A stretch of 64,000 bases of DNA, from contig JAAZNU010000049.1 of NCBI GenBank assembly GCA_012798135.1, positions 1 through 64,000 on the forward strand. Reading direction: 5' to 3'. This DNA is from Veillonellaceae bacterium (GTDB lineage: Bacteria > Bacillota_C > Negativicutes > UBA1444). The notes under the pieces are model-generated. The model had not been told where the DNA came from. It ran no database searches and saw only the letters and a program-made list of their open reading frames with translations. Positions 16,336-24,440 of the stretch are shown one piece after another (the stretch's first letter is position 1; each line of letters opens with the position of its first letter). Both the position numbers and the translations under genes were made by a program.

Positions 16336-18477
16336 ATGAAAAATCACTGGGGCGGGTGGTCCCTGCAAACGAAGCTTTCTTCATGTATCATTGCGGTCAG
16401 TCTGTTTATCATGGCAACCGCTTCCCTGTGGTTTTACGATGCGGTCAAAAATTTGCGGCACGCTGAACGGATCGCCGAAATTAACGCTTGCGCCGAACCG
16501 TTTTTCAACGCCATCGAAGCCCTCAGTTTCGAGAGGGGGCGTTCGAACGTAGTTTTGGCCGCAGAAGCGCCGATTTCCGAGCAGAACAGGGAGTTTATCC
16601 GGGGGCGGCGGATCCAGGCAGATTCATACCTGCTGATGGGGGAAGAACGGCTACGGCGCATCGATGCCGCGTTGGCGGAGCGTTTGTTAGCCGAATACAA
16701 ACAATTCCAGTTGTTGCAAAACCAGCTCGACAAACAGATCCAGCTGCCATTAGCCCAAAGAAATCCCGTGATTCGTGAAGAATGGATCCGTCAATCTACG
16801 GATTTCATCTTTTTCATCAGAGATATCATTGATTCGATGGGACGGCGCGAACGCACGCTGGGTGTGTTTGACATTTACCATCAATTTCAACTGAATTGTG
16901 TCGAATTTCGCCTGTTCAGCGGCTACAGCGCCAGTGTTTTGACGGCTGCCATCGCTAACGGACAACCCTTAAGTCCGGAGGATCATCGGGAGTATTTGGA
17001 ATCGCGCGCCAAGGCCGATTATCTGTGGCAGCAGATTCATAATGATTCCGCAGATTTCAACGACCCGATTCTTGAGGAAACTCTTCTGCGCGTTTACCAT
17101 AAATATTACCAAGTTTATCGACCAATGCAAACTGAAATCCTGTCGCAACTCTTGCTCAAAGCGGTGCCGAAGGAATCGGGGGAGCGGTTGGCTGCTCATT
17201 CCGTGCCGGCGTTTGATTCCATTTTTGATCTGATCGCCGCGATCAATCGGGAAACGCGTACCTATGTCGAACAGATGACGCATAAAGCTGATTTTGATTT
17301 CCGCATCGCCTTGTCCCAATTTCTGTTGACTTTCTTCTTTGTGGCCTTTTTCCTGATATATTTTCGAACCAGACTGTTTGCGCCGCTGGGGAGAATTGTC
17401 GAGGGACTACAGAATATTCTCAATGGCCAGCAGATTTCCGGGCTGGAAACGGATGTACAGCGAGGGGACGAAATTGGCCTGTTGGCCCGGGGAACCCTAG
17501 CGCTGCAGGAAAAAGTCAGTGAAGAACGACGTTTGCTTCAACTGCACGAGCGGTTGGCGACGACAGATCGCCTGACCGGTTTGTTCAACCGGGAAATGCT
17601 CAATCAGCGGTTAGAGAACATGCTTGCTCATGCGGACCGCTACCGGGAACCTTTGTCGATGATTTTGTTCGACTTGGACCATTTCAAAACGGTCAACGAT
17701 ACCTGGGGACACCCCGTCGGCGACGAAGTGTTGGTACAGACTGCGCAGACTGTCAAGAGCGTCATCCGGGGAGCTGATCTGCTGATTCGGTTTGGCGGCG
17801 AGGAGTTTTTGATCTTGATGCCCAACACAATGGAAGCCGGGGCGGTTGCCGCCGCAGAGAAAATTCGGGGTCGACTCGCGGAAACATCTCATCCATCGGC
17901 CGGTATCGTTACTGCTAGTTTCGGTATTGCTGAACGAGCCACTGGTGAAGAATTTGCGGATTGGTACAAAGCGGCTGATGACGCATTGTACCAGGCAAAG
18001 AAAACCGGACGCAACTGTACCGTCTGCCATGGTTCGCTGCGATCGTCCATTACGCCGTTACGACTGCAATGGGTACCGGAATGGAATAGCGGGCATCCGG
18101 AGATCGACGCTCAACATCGACTGCTGATTGAGATGGCGAATGAGTATTTTAATGTTGCACTAAATCCCCAGGCAAAATCGGACGGCGCCTTGTCTCTGTT
18201 GACAAATTTGCGGCGAGAACTGGCGACTCACTTTGATTTTGAAGAACGGATACTGGAACAAATCGGCTATCCGAAAGTTGAGGAACACCGTCGAATCCAC
18301 CGCGAACTGCTAAGAAAGGCGGCAACCCTAAACGAAAGTTATCAGAGCGGGGAGGTCAAGTTGTCAAGTTTTGTCTCTTTCTTGGTTGATGATGTGGTTG
18401 TCGGCCATATGTTGCAAGAAGATCAGCTGTATTATCCGTTGACCCGGGAAAAGTTCGGGAGTCAGCACCTTATATGA
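16336..18477 (+). CDS. Diguanylate cyclase with hemerythrin domain
   Basis: 713-residue inner-membrane protein. TM1 is at about 11-33, an extracytoplasmic all-helical sensor follows (about 35-325), then TM2 (about 329-347) and a HAMP-like linker. The GGDEF domain has an active-site GGEEF at 487-491 and an inhibitory RxxD site (RGAD) five residues before it. The C-terminal bacteriohemerythrin domain (about 578-708) keeps all seven di-iron ligands in DAQH, HFDFEE, EHRRIH and GHMLQED. It should make c-di-GMP in response to oxygen or redox state plus an external signal. ATG at 16336 follows AGGATGG; the TTG at 16318 lacks a site. About 165 bases between the thrS terminator and this gene hold nothing I recognise. 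Confidence 0.93.
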   Translation: MKNHWGGWSLQTKLSSCIIAVSLFIMATASLWFYDAVKNLRHAERIAEINACAEPFFNAIEALSFERGRSNVVLAAEAPISEQNREFIRGRRIQADSYLLMGEERLRRIDAALAERLLAEYKQFQLLQNQLDKQIQLPLAQRNPVIREEWIRQSTDFIFFIRDIIDSMGRRERTLGVFDIYHQFQLNCVEFRLFSGYSASVLTAAIANGQPLSPEDHREYLESRAKADYLWQQIHNDSADFNDPILEETLLRVYHKYYQVYRPMQTEILSQLLLKAVPKESGERLAAHSVPAFDSIFDLIAAINRETRTYVEQMTHKADFDFRIALSQFLLTFFFVAFFLIYFRTRLFAPLGRIVEGLQNILNGQQISGLETDVQRGDEIGLLARGTLALQEKVSEERRLLQLHERLATTDRLTGLFNREMLNQRLENMLAHADRYREPLSMILFDLDHFKTVNDTWGHPVGDEVLVQTAQTVKSVIRGADLLIRFGGEEFLILMPNTMEAGAVAAAEKIRGRLAETSHPSAGIVTASFGIAERATGEEFADWYKAADDALYQAKKTGRNCTVCHGSLRSSITPLRLQWVPEWNSGHPEIDAQHRLLIEMANEYFNVALNPQAKSDGALSLLTNLRRELATHFDFEERILEQIGYPKVEEHRRIHRELLRKAATLNESYQSGEVKLSSFVSFLVDDVVVGHMLQEDQLYYPLTREKFGSQHLI

Positions 18478-18520
18478 GCGACAAAACAAATTGCGACAAA
18501 ATTTTAAAGGTAATTTTCAG

Positions 18521-18580
18521 ATCTCCACGCCAGGGCTCAAGAGCCGGAAGCGGCCGCATAACCGCGAAAGGCGGCGCGAA
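18521..18580. other. Unexplained GC-rich, potentially structured element
   Basis: Between the diguanylate cyclase stop and the infC promoter, CGCC (18528-18531) can pair with GGCG (18570-18573). This encloses a GGCT/AGCC hairpin (18534-18545) and a GCGG/CCGC hairpin (18550-18565), with GGAA and GAAA linkers. It could be a small three-way junction. There is no T run, and I could not match it to a known riboswitch class. Confidence 0.3.
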
Positions 18581-18595
18581 TTTTGCGATCAGGTG

Positions 18596-18624
18596 TTGAC
18601 TTGCCGGCCAAGGGATGATAATAT
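18596..18624 (+). promoter_or_regulatory. Sigma-A promoter of the infC operon
   Basis: TTGACT (18596-18601), a 17-bp spacer and TAATAT (18619-18624). The predicted start near 18631 leaves a leader of about 150 nt before infC. Confidence 0.75.
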
Positions 18625-18630
18625 TTTACA

Positions 18631-18757
18631 CGCAAGTAGAGGCCATCCGCTTCTCACCTTACGACGCCAAGGCTGTTGGTAAGGTTGTCAGGACCAGACA
18701 TCCCGATGTGATGTTTTGTTGCCAATGGCGGATGGAGCGATCCATCCGCTTTTTTGT
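18631..18757 (+). promoter_or_regulatory. infC leader attenuator (L20-leader-like)
   Basis: GCGGATGG (18728-18735) can pair with CCATCCGC at 18742-18749 to form a terminator followed by six T. It can instead pair with an exact second copy of CCATCCGC at 18643-18650 to form an antiterminator. A further stem ACCTTAC (18656-18662) / GTAAGGT (18679-18685) lies between. This is the layout of the Firmicute infC-rpmI-rplT leader, where ribosomal protein L20 favours termination. L20 binding is inferred from family knowledge. Confidence 0.82.
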
Positions 18758-18784
18758 TGAAAAAAATGAGAGAGGTGAGAGACA

Positions 18785-19387
18785 ATTAGTAAAGAAACGC
18801 TGAGGATCAATGAGGAAATTCGGGCCAAAGAAGTGCGTGTAGTCAGCGCCAATAACGAGCAACTGGGCATCATGAGTCTGCGTGACGCTCTTCAGCTGGC
18901 TGCGGAACAGCAGCTGGACCTGGTGGAAGTCGCTCCGAACGCCAAACCGCCCGCCTGTAGGGTCATGGATTTTGGCAAGTTTCGGTTTGAGCAGCAGAAA
19001 CGGGATAAGGAAGCCAAAAAGAAACAAAAGGTCATCACGCTGAAAGAAGTCAAGTTGCGTCCCAATATTGAGGACCACGATTATGAAGTGAAGAAAAAGA
19101 ATGCCCAGCGATTTATTGCGGACGGGGACAAGGTGAAGGTCACCATAATGTTCAGAGGCCGCGAGCTTGCCCATCCCGAACTGGGACGCCAGATTTTGGT
19201 GCGAATGGCCAACGAAATGAAGGAGCCGGCCATCGTGGAACGCGAACCTAAAATCGAGGGGAGAAATATGTTCATGATTTTGACGCCCCGACCGGCCAAG
19301 GCGCAGCAATCGCCGGCCAAGCAAGGGGCTCATTCCCAAAACGCCGCGACGCAATCTGCCGCCGCGCCACAAAAGAAGGAGGAATAG
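18785..19387 (+). CDS. infC: Translation initiation factor IF-3
   Basis: About 200 residues, with the IF-3 N-terminal domain, linker and C-terminal domain ([23 protein letters not shown] is split over these). Start choice: the conserved beginning [20 protein letters not shown] is encoded from an ATT at 18785. An in-frame TGA lies at 18776 and no ATG, GTG or TTG precedes GTG 18833, which would delete the conserved N-terminus. AGGTG (18773-18777) sits 7 nt upstream of the ATT. AUU initiation is the known autoregulatory start of infC. A C-terminal Ala/Gln-rich tail of about 25 residues is extra. Confidence 0.95.
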   Translation: MSKETLRINEEIRAKEVRVVSANNEQLGIMSLRDALQLAAEQQLDLVEVAPNAKPPACRVMDFGKFRFEQQKRDKEAKKKQKVITLKEVKLRPNIEDHDYEVKKKNAQRFIADGDKVKVTIMFRGRELAHPELGRQILVRMANEMKEPAIVEREPKIEGRNMFMILTPRPAKAQQSPAKQGAHSQNAATQSAAAPQKKEE

Positions 19388-19389
19388 AT

Positions 19390-19587
19390 ATGCCGAAGAT
19401 GAAGACTCGCCGCAGCGCTGCAAAACGGTTTCGCATAACCGGTTCCGGAGAATTCAAACGCTCCAAGGCGTTCCACAGCCACATTCTCGAATCCAAAACG
19501 CCGAAACGCAAACGCAATCTTCGTAAAGCCGGATTGGTAAGCAAGTCCGACCATGAACGCGTCAGCAAGATGCTGCCCTACGCATAA
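19390..19587 (+). CDS. rpmI: 50S ribosomal protein L35
   Basis: 65 residues beginning [20 protein letters not shown], highly basic and full length for L35. It starts 2 nt after the infC stop with AAGGAGGAAT upstream. Second gene of the infC-rpmI-rplT operon. Confidence 0.98.
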   Translation: MPKMKTRRSAAKRFRITGSGEFKRSKAFHSHILESKTPKRKRNLRKAGLVSKSDHERVSKMLPYA

Positions 19588-19617
19588 CAGGTATAGTGTT
19601 GAAAGGAGGCCCCTATA

Positions 19618-19974
19618 ATGCCAAGAGTAAAAAAAGGCGTAACTGCACACGCACGCCATAAGAAAATACTGAAACTGGCTTCCGGTTATCGGGGAGCACG
19701 TCGCCGTCAGTATCGCAAAGCCAATGAAACCGTGATGAAGGCTCTTTGGTACGCCCGCAACGACCGGCGCGCCCGCAAAGGCGATTTTCGTCGTCTCTGG
19801 ATTGCCCGTATCAATGCGGCCGCTCGCATTAACGGAATGTCCTATAGTCAGTTCATGTATGGCCTGCATCAGGCCGGCATTGCCGTGAACCGCAAGATTC
19901 TCGCCGATTTGGCGGTCAATGACATGGCAGCTTTTACTAAATTGGTGGATGCGGCTAAAGCAAAAATTTCTTGA
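19618..19974 (+). CDS. rplT: 50S ribosomal protein L20
   Basis: 118 residues beginning [19 protein letters not shown], with the basic extension and the globular C-terminal part ([23 protein letters not shown]). AAAGGAGG precedes the ATG. L20 assembles early on 23S rRNA and is the expected autoregulator of this operon through the upstream leader. Confidence 0.98.
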   Translation: MPRVKKGVTAHARHKKILKLASGYRGARRRQYRKANETVMKALWYARNDRRARKGDFRRLWIARINAAARINGMSYSQFMYGLHQAGIAVNRKILADLAVNDMAAFTKLVDAAKAKIS

Positions 19975-20007
19975 TCGGATTTTTTTTGTAACTTGGATTG
20001 TTCAGGT

Positions 20008-20043
20008 AAAAACTCCTGCCTTGAAAATGGCAGGAGTTTTTTT
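20008..20043 (+). terminator. Intrinsic terminator after rplT
   Basis: AAAAACTCCTGCC (20008-20020) pairs with GGCAGGAGTTTTTTT (20029-20043) around an 8-nt loop. Confidence 0.92.
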
Positions 20044-20070
20044 GAATTTCAAGAAAATTACAGAGGTTTT

Positions 20071-20099
20071 TTGTCTGAACAATCGAATATTTATAGTAT
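20071..20099 (+). promoter_or_regulatory. Candidate promoter of the aldolase gene
   Basis: TTGTCT (20071-20076), a 17-bp spacer and TAGTAT (20094-20099), each 4 of 6 to consensus. It lies between the rplT terminator and the next start. Confidence 0.45.
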
Positions 20100-20127
20100 C
20101 GTAAAATTACACAAGGGGGAGTTTCCA

Positions 20128-20976
20128 TTGGCTTTGGTAACCTTGCGACAAGTCTTGCAGGATGCCCGGAAGCGAAAATATGCCGTCGGTGGTTTCAATG
20201 TCTTCAACTTCGAGACCCTGGGCGCCGTCGTGGAGGTGGCGGAAGAGTTGAAGGCACCGGTGGTGCTGGGTATTGCGGAGCGACTGTTCAAGTTTGTGGA
20301 CGTAGATACTTTAGCTGCGGCCATGGCTCGTACCGCCCAGCGAACTTCCGTGCCGGTCGCCCTTCACCTGGATCACGGTCATACCTATGAAGGGGTGATG
20401 AAAGCAGTTCGTTGGGGTTTTACATCGGTGATGTTCGACGGTTCGGCCCTGTCGTTGGCCGATAATCTGAAAAAAACAAAGGAAATTACTCGGATAGCCC
20501 ATTCCCTCGGCATTTCCGTCGAAGGCGAATTGGGCTATATTGGTCAGAACGACTCTTTAGCCGGCATAGTACCGGAGGAACCGATTACGGCGGAAATTGC
20601 GGCTGAGTTTGTTACAAAGACAAAAATCGACGCACTGGCCGTCTCCGTAGGCACGAACCACGGCAAAGTCAAACTGACCGGCGGTCTTAACATTATGCGC
20701 CTTGCCGAACTGAACAATCTCGTCGATGTTCCGTTGGTTCTTCACGGCGGTTCGAAATTAAGCCGGGAAGATTGCCGGCTGGTCATTGACAACGGAATTT
20801 CCAAAATCAATATTGCGACGGATATGTCGCTGTCGGCGGCCGAACGCCTGAAAACGGAACTGGCGAAAGCGCCGACGGCCAACTATATCCATCTCATGAC
20901 CTCCGTCAAAAAAGGTGTGAAAGATCTTGTCCGCAAATACATGCTAAACTTTGATTGTATCAGCAGAGCGATTTAA
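20128..20976 (+). CDS. Class II fructose-bisphosphate aldolase family protein
   Basis: 282 residues from a TTG preceded by AAGGGGGAG (20113-20121). Class II zinc aldolase of the Fba/GatY/KbaY family: catalytic Asp and zinc His in LHLDHGHTYE, the EGELG loop, zinc His in GTNHG and LHGGS. It cleaves fructose-1,6-bisphosphate, or a tagatose isomer, to dihydroxyacetone phosphate and glyceraldehyde-3-phosphate. Fba and GatY/KbaY cannot be separated safely from sequence alone. It is a single-gene unit between terminators. Confidence 0.88.
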   Translation: MALVTLRQVLQDARKRKYAVGGFNVFNFETLGAVVEVAEELKAPVVLGIAERLFKFVDVDTLAAAMARTAQRTSVPVALHLDHGHTYEGVMKAVRWGFTSVMFDGSALSLADNLKKTKEITRIAHSLGISVEGELGYIGQNDSLAGIVPEEPITAEIAAEFVTKTKIDALAVSVGTNHGKVKLTGGLNIMRLAELNNLVDVPLVLHGGSKLSREDCRLVIDNGISKINIATDMSLSAAERLKTELAKAPTANYIHLMTSVKKGVKDLVRKYMLNFDCISRAI

Positions 20977-21002
20977 CACGATCAATAAGTGGGTTATTAC
21001 GC

Positions 21003-21042
21003 TGAAACCGTCAACTGTGATTAGCAGATGACGGTTTTCTTC
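21003..21042 (+). terminator. Intrinsic terminator after the aldolase gene
   Basis: AAACCGTCA (21005-21013) pairs with TGACGGTTT (21029-21037), followed by TCTTCT. The tail is modest. Confidence 0.7.
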
Positions 21043-21044
21043 TG

Positions 21045-21073
21045 TGGACGGATGACTAGGTTCCAGGTATAAT
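21045..21073 (+). promoter_or_regulatory. Sigma-A promoter of the potassium uptake genes
   Basis: TGGACG (21045-21050), a 17-bp spacer and TATAAT (21068-21073). The start point near 21080 rules out translation from the in-frame codon at 21079. Confidence 0.7.
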
Positions 21074-21123
21074 ATAGTTTGGTAGTTTTCGGAAGATATT
21101 GGAAGACAATTCGGGAGTTGAAT

Positions 21124-22512
21124 TTGGCCGTGGCTTTGTTCAATCGAAATCAGCGGGTCGCCAATTTAATGGACCTCTCCCAATGGCGGCTGACGCCGTA
21201 TCAAGTATTGGCGTTGGGATTTGCCGGCCTGATTTTGCTAGGAGCTTTATGTCTGACATTGCCGGCAGCTTCTCAATCGGGGCAGGGCACGCCTTTTATT
21301 GACGCCCTGTTTACGGCGACGTCGGCCGTGTGTGTTACCGGCCTGGTGGTTGTGGATACGGGCACTCATTATAGTTCTTTTGGGCATACTGTGATAATTC
21401 TGCTGATTCAGGCTGGCGGGTTGGGGATCATGGCCATGTCCACGCTGTTCGCTTTGTTGATCGGCAAAAAGATCAGACTCAAAGAACGCTTGTTGATGCA
21501 AGAGGCTTTGAACCAGTTGTCAGTATCCGGCGTAGTGCGATTGACCATTTACATCATTCAGGTGACCTTGTTGATTGAGTTCATTGGCGGAACTATTTTG
21601 GCAATCCACTGGTATCCGGAGTTGGGCTTGCAAGGAGTTTACTACGGTTATTGGCATGCGGTATCCGCTTTTTGCAATGCCGGTTTTGATCTGTTCGGCG
21701 CTGTTCACGGGCCATTCAGCGGGATTTCCATGTATATTGAAGATCCTGTAGTAAATATCACAGTCGTATGTTTGATCGTGCTGGGCGGCATCGGGTTCGC
21801 GGTTTTATATGATGTCTGGACTTGCCGTTCATTTGGACGGTTAGCCATGCACAGCAAAATTGTTTTGATTACGACGGGCGTATTGATATTGGCCGGTAGT
21901 GTTTTGTTTTATCTGTTTGAGCAAGGCAATCCGGATACATTAAAACCCTTGGGGCTTCAGGGACGTATTCTGGGTAGCCTTTTTCACTCGGTTACGCCTC
22001 GTACCGCAGGTTTTAATACACTGGACATATCCAAGTTATATGACGGAACGTTGTTTTTATTGATAATATTCATGTTTATCGGCGCATCTCCCGCGTCCAC
22101 GGGCGGAGGGATCAAAACGTCTACAACGGCTGTGTTGATGCTGGCCATTTGGGCGTTGATCCGTGGACGCAGCGATGCGGAGTGTTTTGGCCGGCGAATT
22201 CCCAAAGAAATTATTTATAAAGCTTTTTCCGTGATGCTTATTGCGTTTCTCCTGGTCGCTGTTGTGACAATGGCCTTGACGATTACGGAGCATTTCAGTT
22301 TTATCAGTATTCTGTTCGAAGTGACTTCGGCGTTTGGAACAGTGGGTCTGTCTACAGGGATCACCCCCACGTTGTCGAATTCCGGCAAGGTGTGGCTAAT
22401 TTTGACCATGTTCGCCGGCCGGGTCGGCCCGGTGACCTTGGCTTTGGCGATTGCAATGCGTAGCCGCAAGGCCCAGATCCAGTACCCTGATGGTAAAATT
22501 ATCATTGGATAG
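21124..22512 (+). CDS. TrkH/KtrB-type potassium transporter membrane subunit
   Basis: About 462 residues. Four M1-P-M2 repeats each carry a selectivity-filter glycine in SAVCVTGLV, SAFCNAGFD, TPRTAGFNT and SAFGTVGLST, the TrkH/KtrB/HKT pattern. It forms the K+-conducting (often Na+-coupled) channel in the inner membrane. TTG at 21124 lies 6 nt after GGGAG (21113-21117) and downstream of the promoter. The gating RCK partner is encoded immediately downstream (12-nt gap), so this is the KtrAB/TrkAH type. Confidence 0.93.
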   Translation: MAVALFNRNQRVANLMDLSQWRLTPYQVLALGFAGLILLGALCLTLPAASQSGQGTPFIDALFTATSAVCVTGLVVVDTGTHYSSFGHTVIILLIQAGGLGIMAMSTLFALLIGKKIRLKERLLMQEALNQLSVSGVVRLTIYIIQVTLLIEFIGGTILAIHWYPELGLQGVYYGYWHAVSAFCNAGFDLFGAVHGPFSGISMYIEDPVVNITVVCLIVLGGIGFAVLYDVWTCRSFGRLAMHSKIVLITTGVLILAGSVLFYLFEQGNPDTLKPLGLQGRILGSLFHSVTPRTAGFNTLDISKLYDGTLFLLIIFMFIGASPASTGGGIKTSTTAVLMLAIWALIRGRSDAECFGRRIPKEIIYKAFSVMLIAFLLVAVVTMALTITEHFSFISILFEVTSAFGTVGLSTGITPTLSNSGKVWLILTMFAGRVGPVTLALAIAMRSRKAQIQYPDGKIIIG

Positions 22513-22524
22513 GGAGGCTTATTA

Positions 22525-23187
22525 ATGAGAGGTGAAAAACGTCAGTTTGCGGTGATCGGGTTGGGCCGTTTTGGTTCGAGTGTGGCGTTGACATTGCATT
22601 CCCTGGGCCATGATGTTCTGGCCATTGACTCCAGCGAGGAACAAGTGCAGCGGTTGAGCGATCAGGTGACGCATGTGGTACAGGCCGACACGACGGACGA
22701 AAACGCCCTGCACGCTTTGGGACTGCGAAACTTTGACGCAGTGGTGGTGGCAATTGGCGAAGATGTGCAGGCGAATGTAGCCACAACATTGCTTTTGAAA
22801 GAAATGGGGCTGCCGTATATTGTCGCCAAGGCCCGAAATGCCCTGCATGGGAAAATGCTGGAGAAGATTGGCGCTGACCGGGTCGTGTATCCGGAACGGG
22901 ATATGGGACAACGGGTGGCTCATAGCCTGATTTCTTCCAATGTACTTGATTATATAGAATTATCTCCGGAACTGAGCTTGGTGGAAGTGACCGTCCCGGC
23001 CGTTTTGGCGGGAAAAACATTGCAACAAGCGAATATGCGGGTTTTGTACGGCGTCAATGTGGTTGCAATCAAGCGGTTTGATAACCTGATTGTGCCTCCG
23101 CAGCCCCAGGAACAGATCCATGAAAGCGATATTTTGATTGTGATCGGGTCGACTGAGGGAATCAAGCGACTGGAGAACCTCGTGTGA
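22525..23187 (+). CDS. TrkA/KtrA-type potassium uptake regulatory subunit
   Basis: 220 residues: RCK_N Rossmann domain (about 1-135) with VIGLGRFGSS and an acidic end of strand 2 (AIDSSEEQV), then an RCK_C domain (about 137-220). It forms a cytosolic ring that gates the TrkH-like channel in response to ATP/ADP or NAD(H). A single RCK unit favours KtrA over the duplicated proteobacterial TrkA. GGGAGG precedes the ATG. Confidence 0.93.
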   Translation: MRGEKRQFAVIGLGRFGSSVALTLHSLGHDVLAIDSSEEQVQRLSDQVTHVVQADTTDENALHALGLRNFDAVVVAIGEDVQANVATTLLLKEMGLPYIVAKARNALHGKMLEKIGADRVVYPERDMGQRVAHSLISSNVLDYIELSPELSLVEVTVPAVLAGKTLQQANMRVLYGVNVVAIKRFDNLIVPPQPQEQIHESDILIVIGSTEGIKRLENLV

Positions 23188-23996
23188 TCCGCTCCGTAGT
23201 CAGCCCAGACAACGAAACGGTCAAATTGGCGACTGCCCTACGACAAAAGAAGCGCCGGGACGAAACGGGACTGTTTGTGGTCGAGGGCATCCGGTTTGTG
23301 GAGGAAGCCATTGCTTCACAATGGAAGATTGAATGCGCCATTGTCGCCAGTGAAGAATTTGCTGACTCGCGAATTCAGCTTTGTGCTGAAAAGTTAACGG
23401 AACGGGGCTGCCCGGTCTTGTCCGTACCGCTCGCTCTCTACAGGAAAGCCAGTGATACCGAGACTCCACAGGGAATCCTGGCAATCATGCGGCAGCAGCA
23501 GAATAAGCTGGCGGACTGGTTGCCAGCGAAGGCGTCCTCGCTATGGGTAATTTTGGATGCGCTCCAGGATCCCGGCAACGTTGGCACGATTATTCGATCG
23601 GCCGACGCGGCCGGCGCCGCTGGCGTGATTTTGACTCCAGGATGCGCAGATTTATACGCGGGAAAGACAACGCGAGCGACCATGGGCTCTCTGTTTCATT
23701 TGCCGGTGGTTCGCACGGCGACAGAGGATTGCTTGGCCTTCTGCGAGCGGAACGGCCTGTTGGTTTATGTTGCCGGCGCCGAGGCGGCACAGATTTATTC
23801 GGAAACAGATTTGACAGTCCCCTGCGCTGTCGTGTTGGGTAATGAGGGCCTGGGGGTGGGGGAAGTGTTCCGCCGTAAGGCGACACTCAACCTTCGCATT
23901 CCGATTTTGGGCCGGGCTGAATCATTAAACGTTGCATCCGCCGCGGCGGTTATCCTGTTCGAGGCGGCGAGACAAAGAGGGTGGACCTTGTCATAA
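23184..23996 (+). CDS. TrmH/SpoU-family 23S rRNA 2'-O-ribose methyltransferase
   Basis: 270 residues. An N-terminal substrate-binding domain (LFVVEGIRFVEEA, about 1-95) precedes a SPOUT methyltransferase with its three motifs: DPGNVGTIIRSADAAG, VVLGNEGLGV and LNVASAAAVILFEAARQR. The family adds 2'-O-methyl groups to rRNA or tRNA; the exact nucleotide is not predictable here. GTG at 23184 overlaps the KtrA-type stop by 4 nt. Its 3' end carries the -35 element of the next transcript. Confidence 0.9.
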   Translation: MIRSVVSPDNETVKLATALRQKKRRDETGLFVVEGIRFVEEAIASQWKIECAIVASEEFADSRIQLCAEKLTERGCPVLSVPLALYRKASDTETPQGILAIMRQQQNKLADWLPAKASSLWVILDALQDPGNVGTIIRSADAAGAAGVILTPGCADLYAGKTTRATMGSLFHLPVVRTATEDCLAFCERNGLLVYVAGAEAAQIYSETDLTVPCAVVLGNEGLGVGEVFRRKATLNLRIPILGRAESLNVASAAAVILFEAARQRGWTLS

Positions 23997-24017
23997 GCTG
24001 TTTGAATATGATATAAT
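23988..24017 (+). promoter_or_regulatory. Sigma-A promoter of yqzL-pheST
   Basis: TTGTCA (23988-23993), an 18-bp spacer and TATAAT (24012-24017). The -35 lies inside the last codons of the methyltransferase gene. Confidence 0.75.
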
Positions 24018-24071
24018 TTTTCCGTAACAAAAAACTGGTCCGGTCGCATACCCGAAAGGAAGTGTTGCGGT

Positions 24072-24167
24072 TTGGAAACAGCTGAATTTTACTGGAAACT
24101 TTTTGAAGCTACGGGGTCAATCGCCGCTTATTTGGTGTATCGGCATTTAAAGGGACTGTCAGCATAA
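24072..24167 (+). CDS. yqzL: YqzL-like small protein
   Basis: A 31-codon gene starting at TTG 24072, with AAAGGAAG about 9 nt upstream and TAA at 24165-24167. The peptide reads LETAEFYWKLFEATGSIAAY and then LVYRHLKGLSA. The W-K-L-F-E-x-T-G-S-I-x-A-Y-L-x-Y pattern is that of the YqzL family of short Firmicute proteins of unknown function. It lies between a good promoter and the pheS T-box, so both appear to share one transcript. Confidence 0.78.
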   Translation: METAEFYWKLFEATGSIAAYLVYRHLKGLSA

Positions 24168-24410
24168 AGAACGAAAAACCTACGATGGAGAGAGTACGTC
24201 GAGTGTGCACGGAACAGGGAGTCGTTGCCATGGATTGAGAGCAACGATTGCAGCGGCGGCGGCGGAAGTTCACTCCGGAGGGTCTGATTGAGCCGGGTAA
24301 CGGTTAGATCGAACGTAATGCCTGCGTTAAAGGCAATGAGTTATAAATTTGGGTGGTACCGCGAATTGGACTTTCGCCCCTGATGGGGTTGAAGGTCTTT
24401 TTATTTTTCA
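24168..24410 (+). ncRNA. T-box leader (phenylalanyl-tRNA sensing)
   Basis: The T-box signature GGGTGGTACCGCG lies at 24351-24363. A terminator hairpin GGACTTTCGCCCC / GGGGTTGAAGGTC with a T run follows (about 24368-24406). GATGGAGAGAGTAC near the 5' end is T-box-like. TTC at 24269-24271, in GGAAGTTCACTCC, is the likely phenylalanine specifier. It controls pheST. Confidence 0.93.
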
Positions 24411-24440
24411 ATATCTGCGAACTGAAAGAGAGGGGACGAC

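Noticed and set aside
18521..18580. c-di-GMP riboswitch next to the diguanylate cyclase
   Set aside because: Arms and loops do not match the GEMM-I or GEMM-II consensus as I know them, and the element lies after, not before, the cyclase gene.
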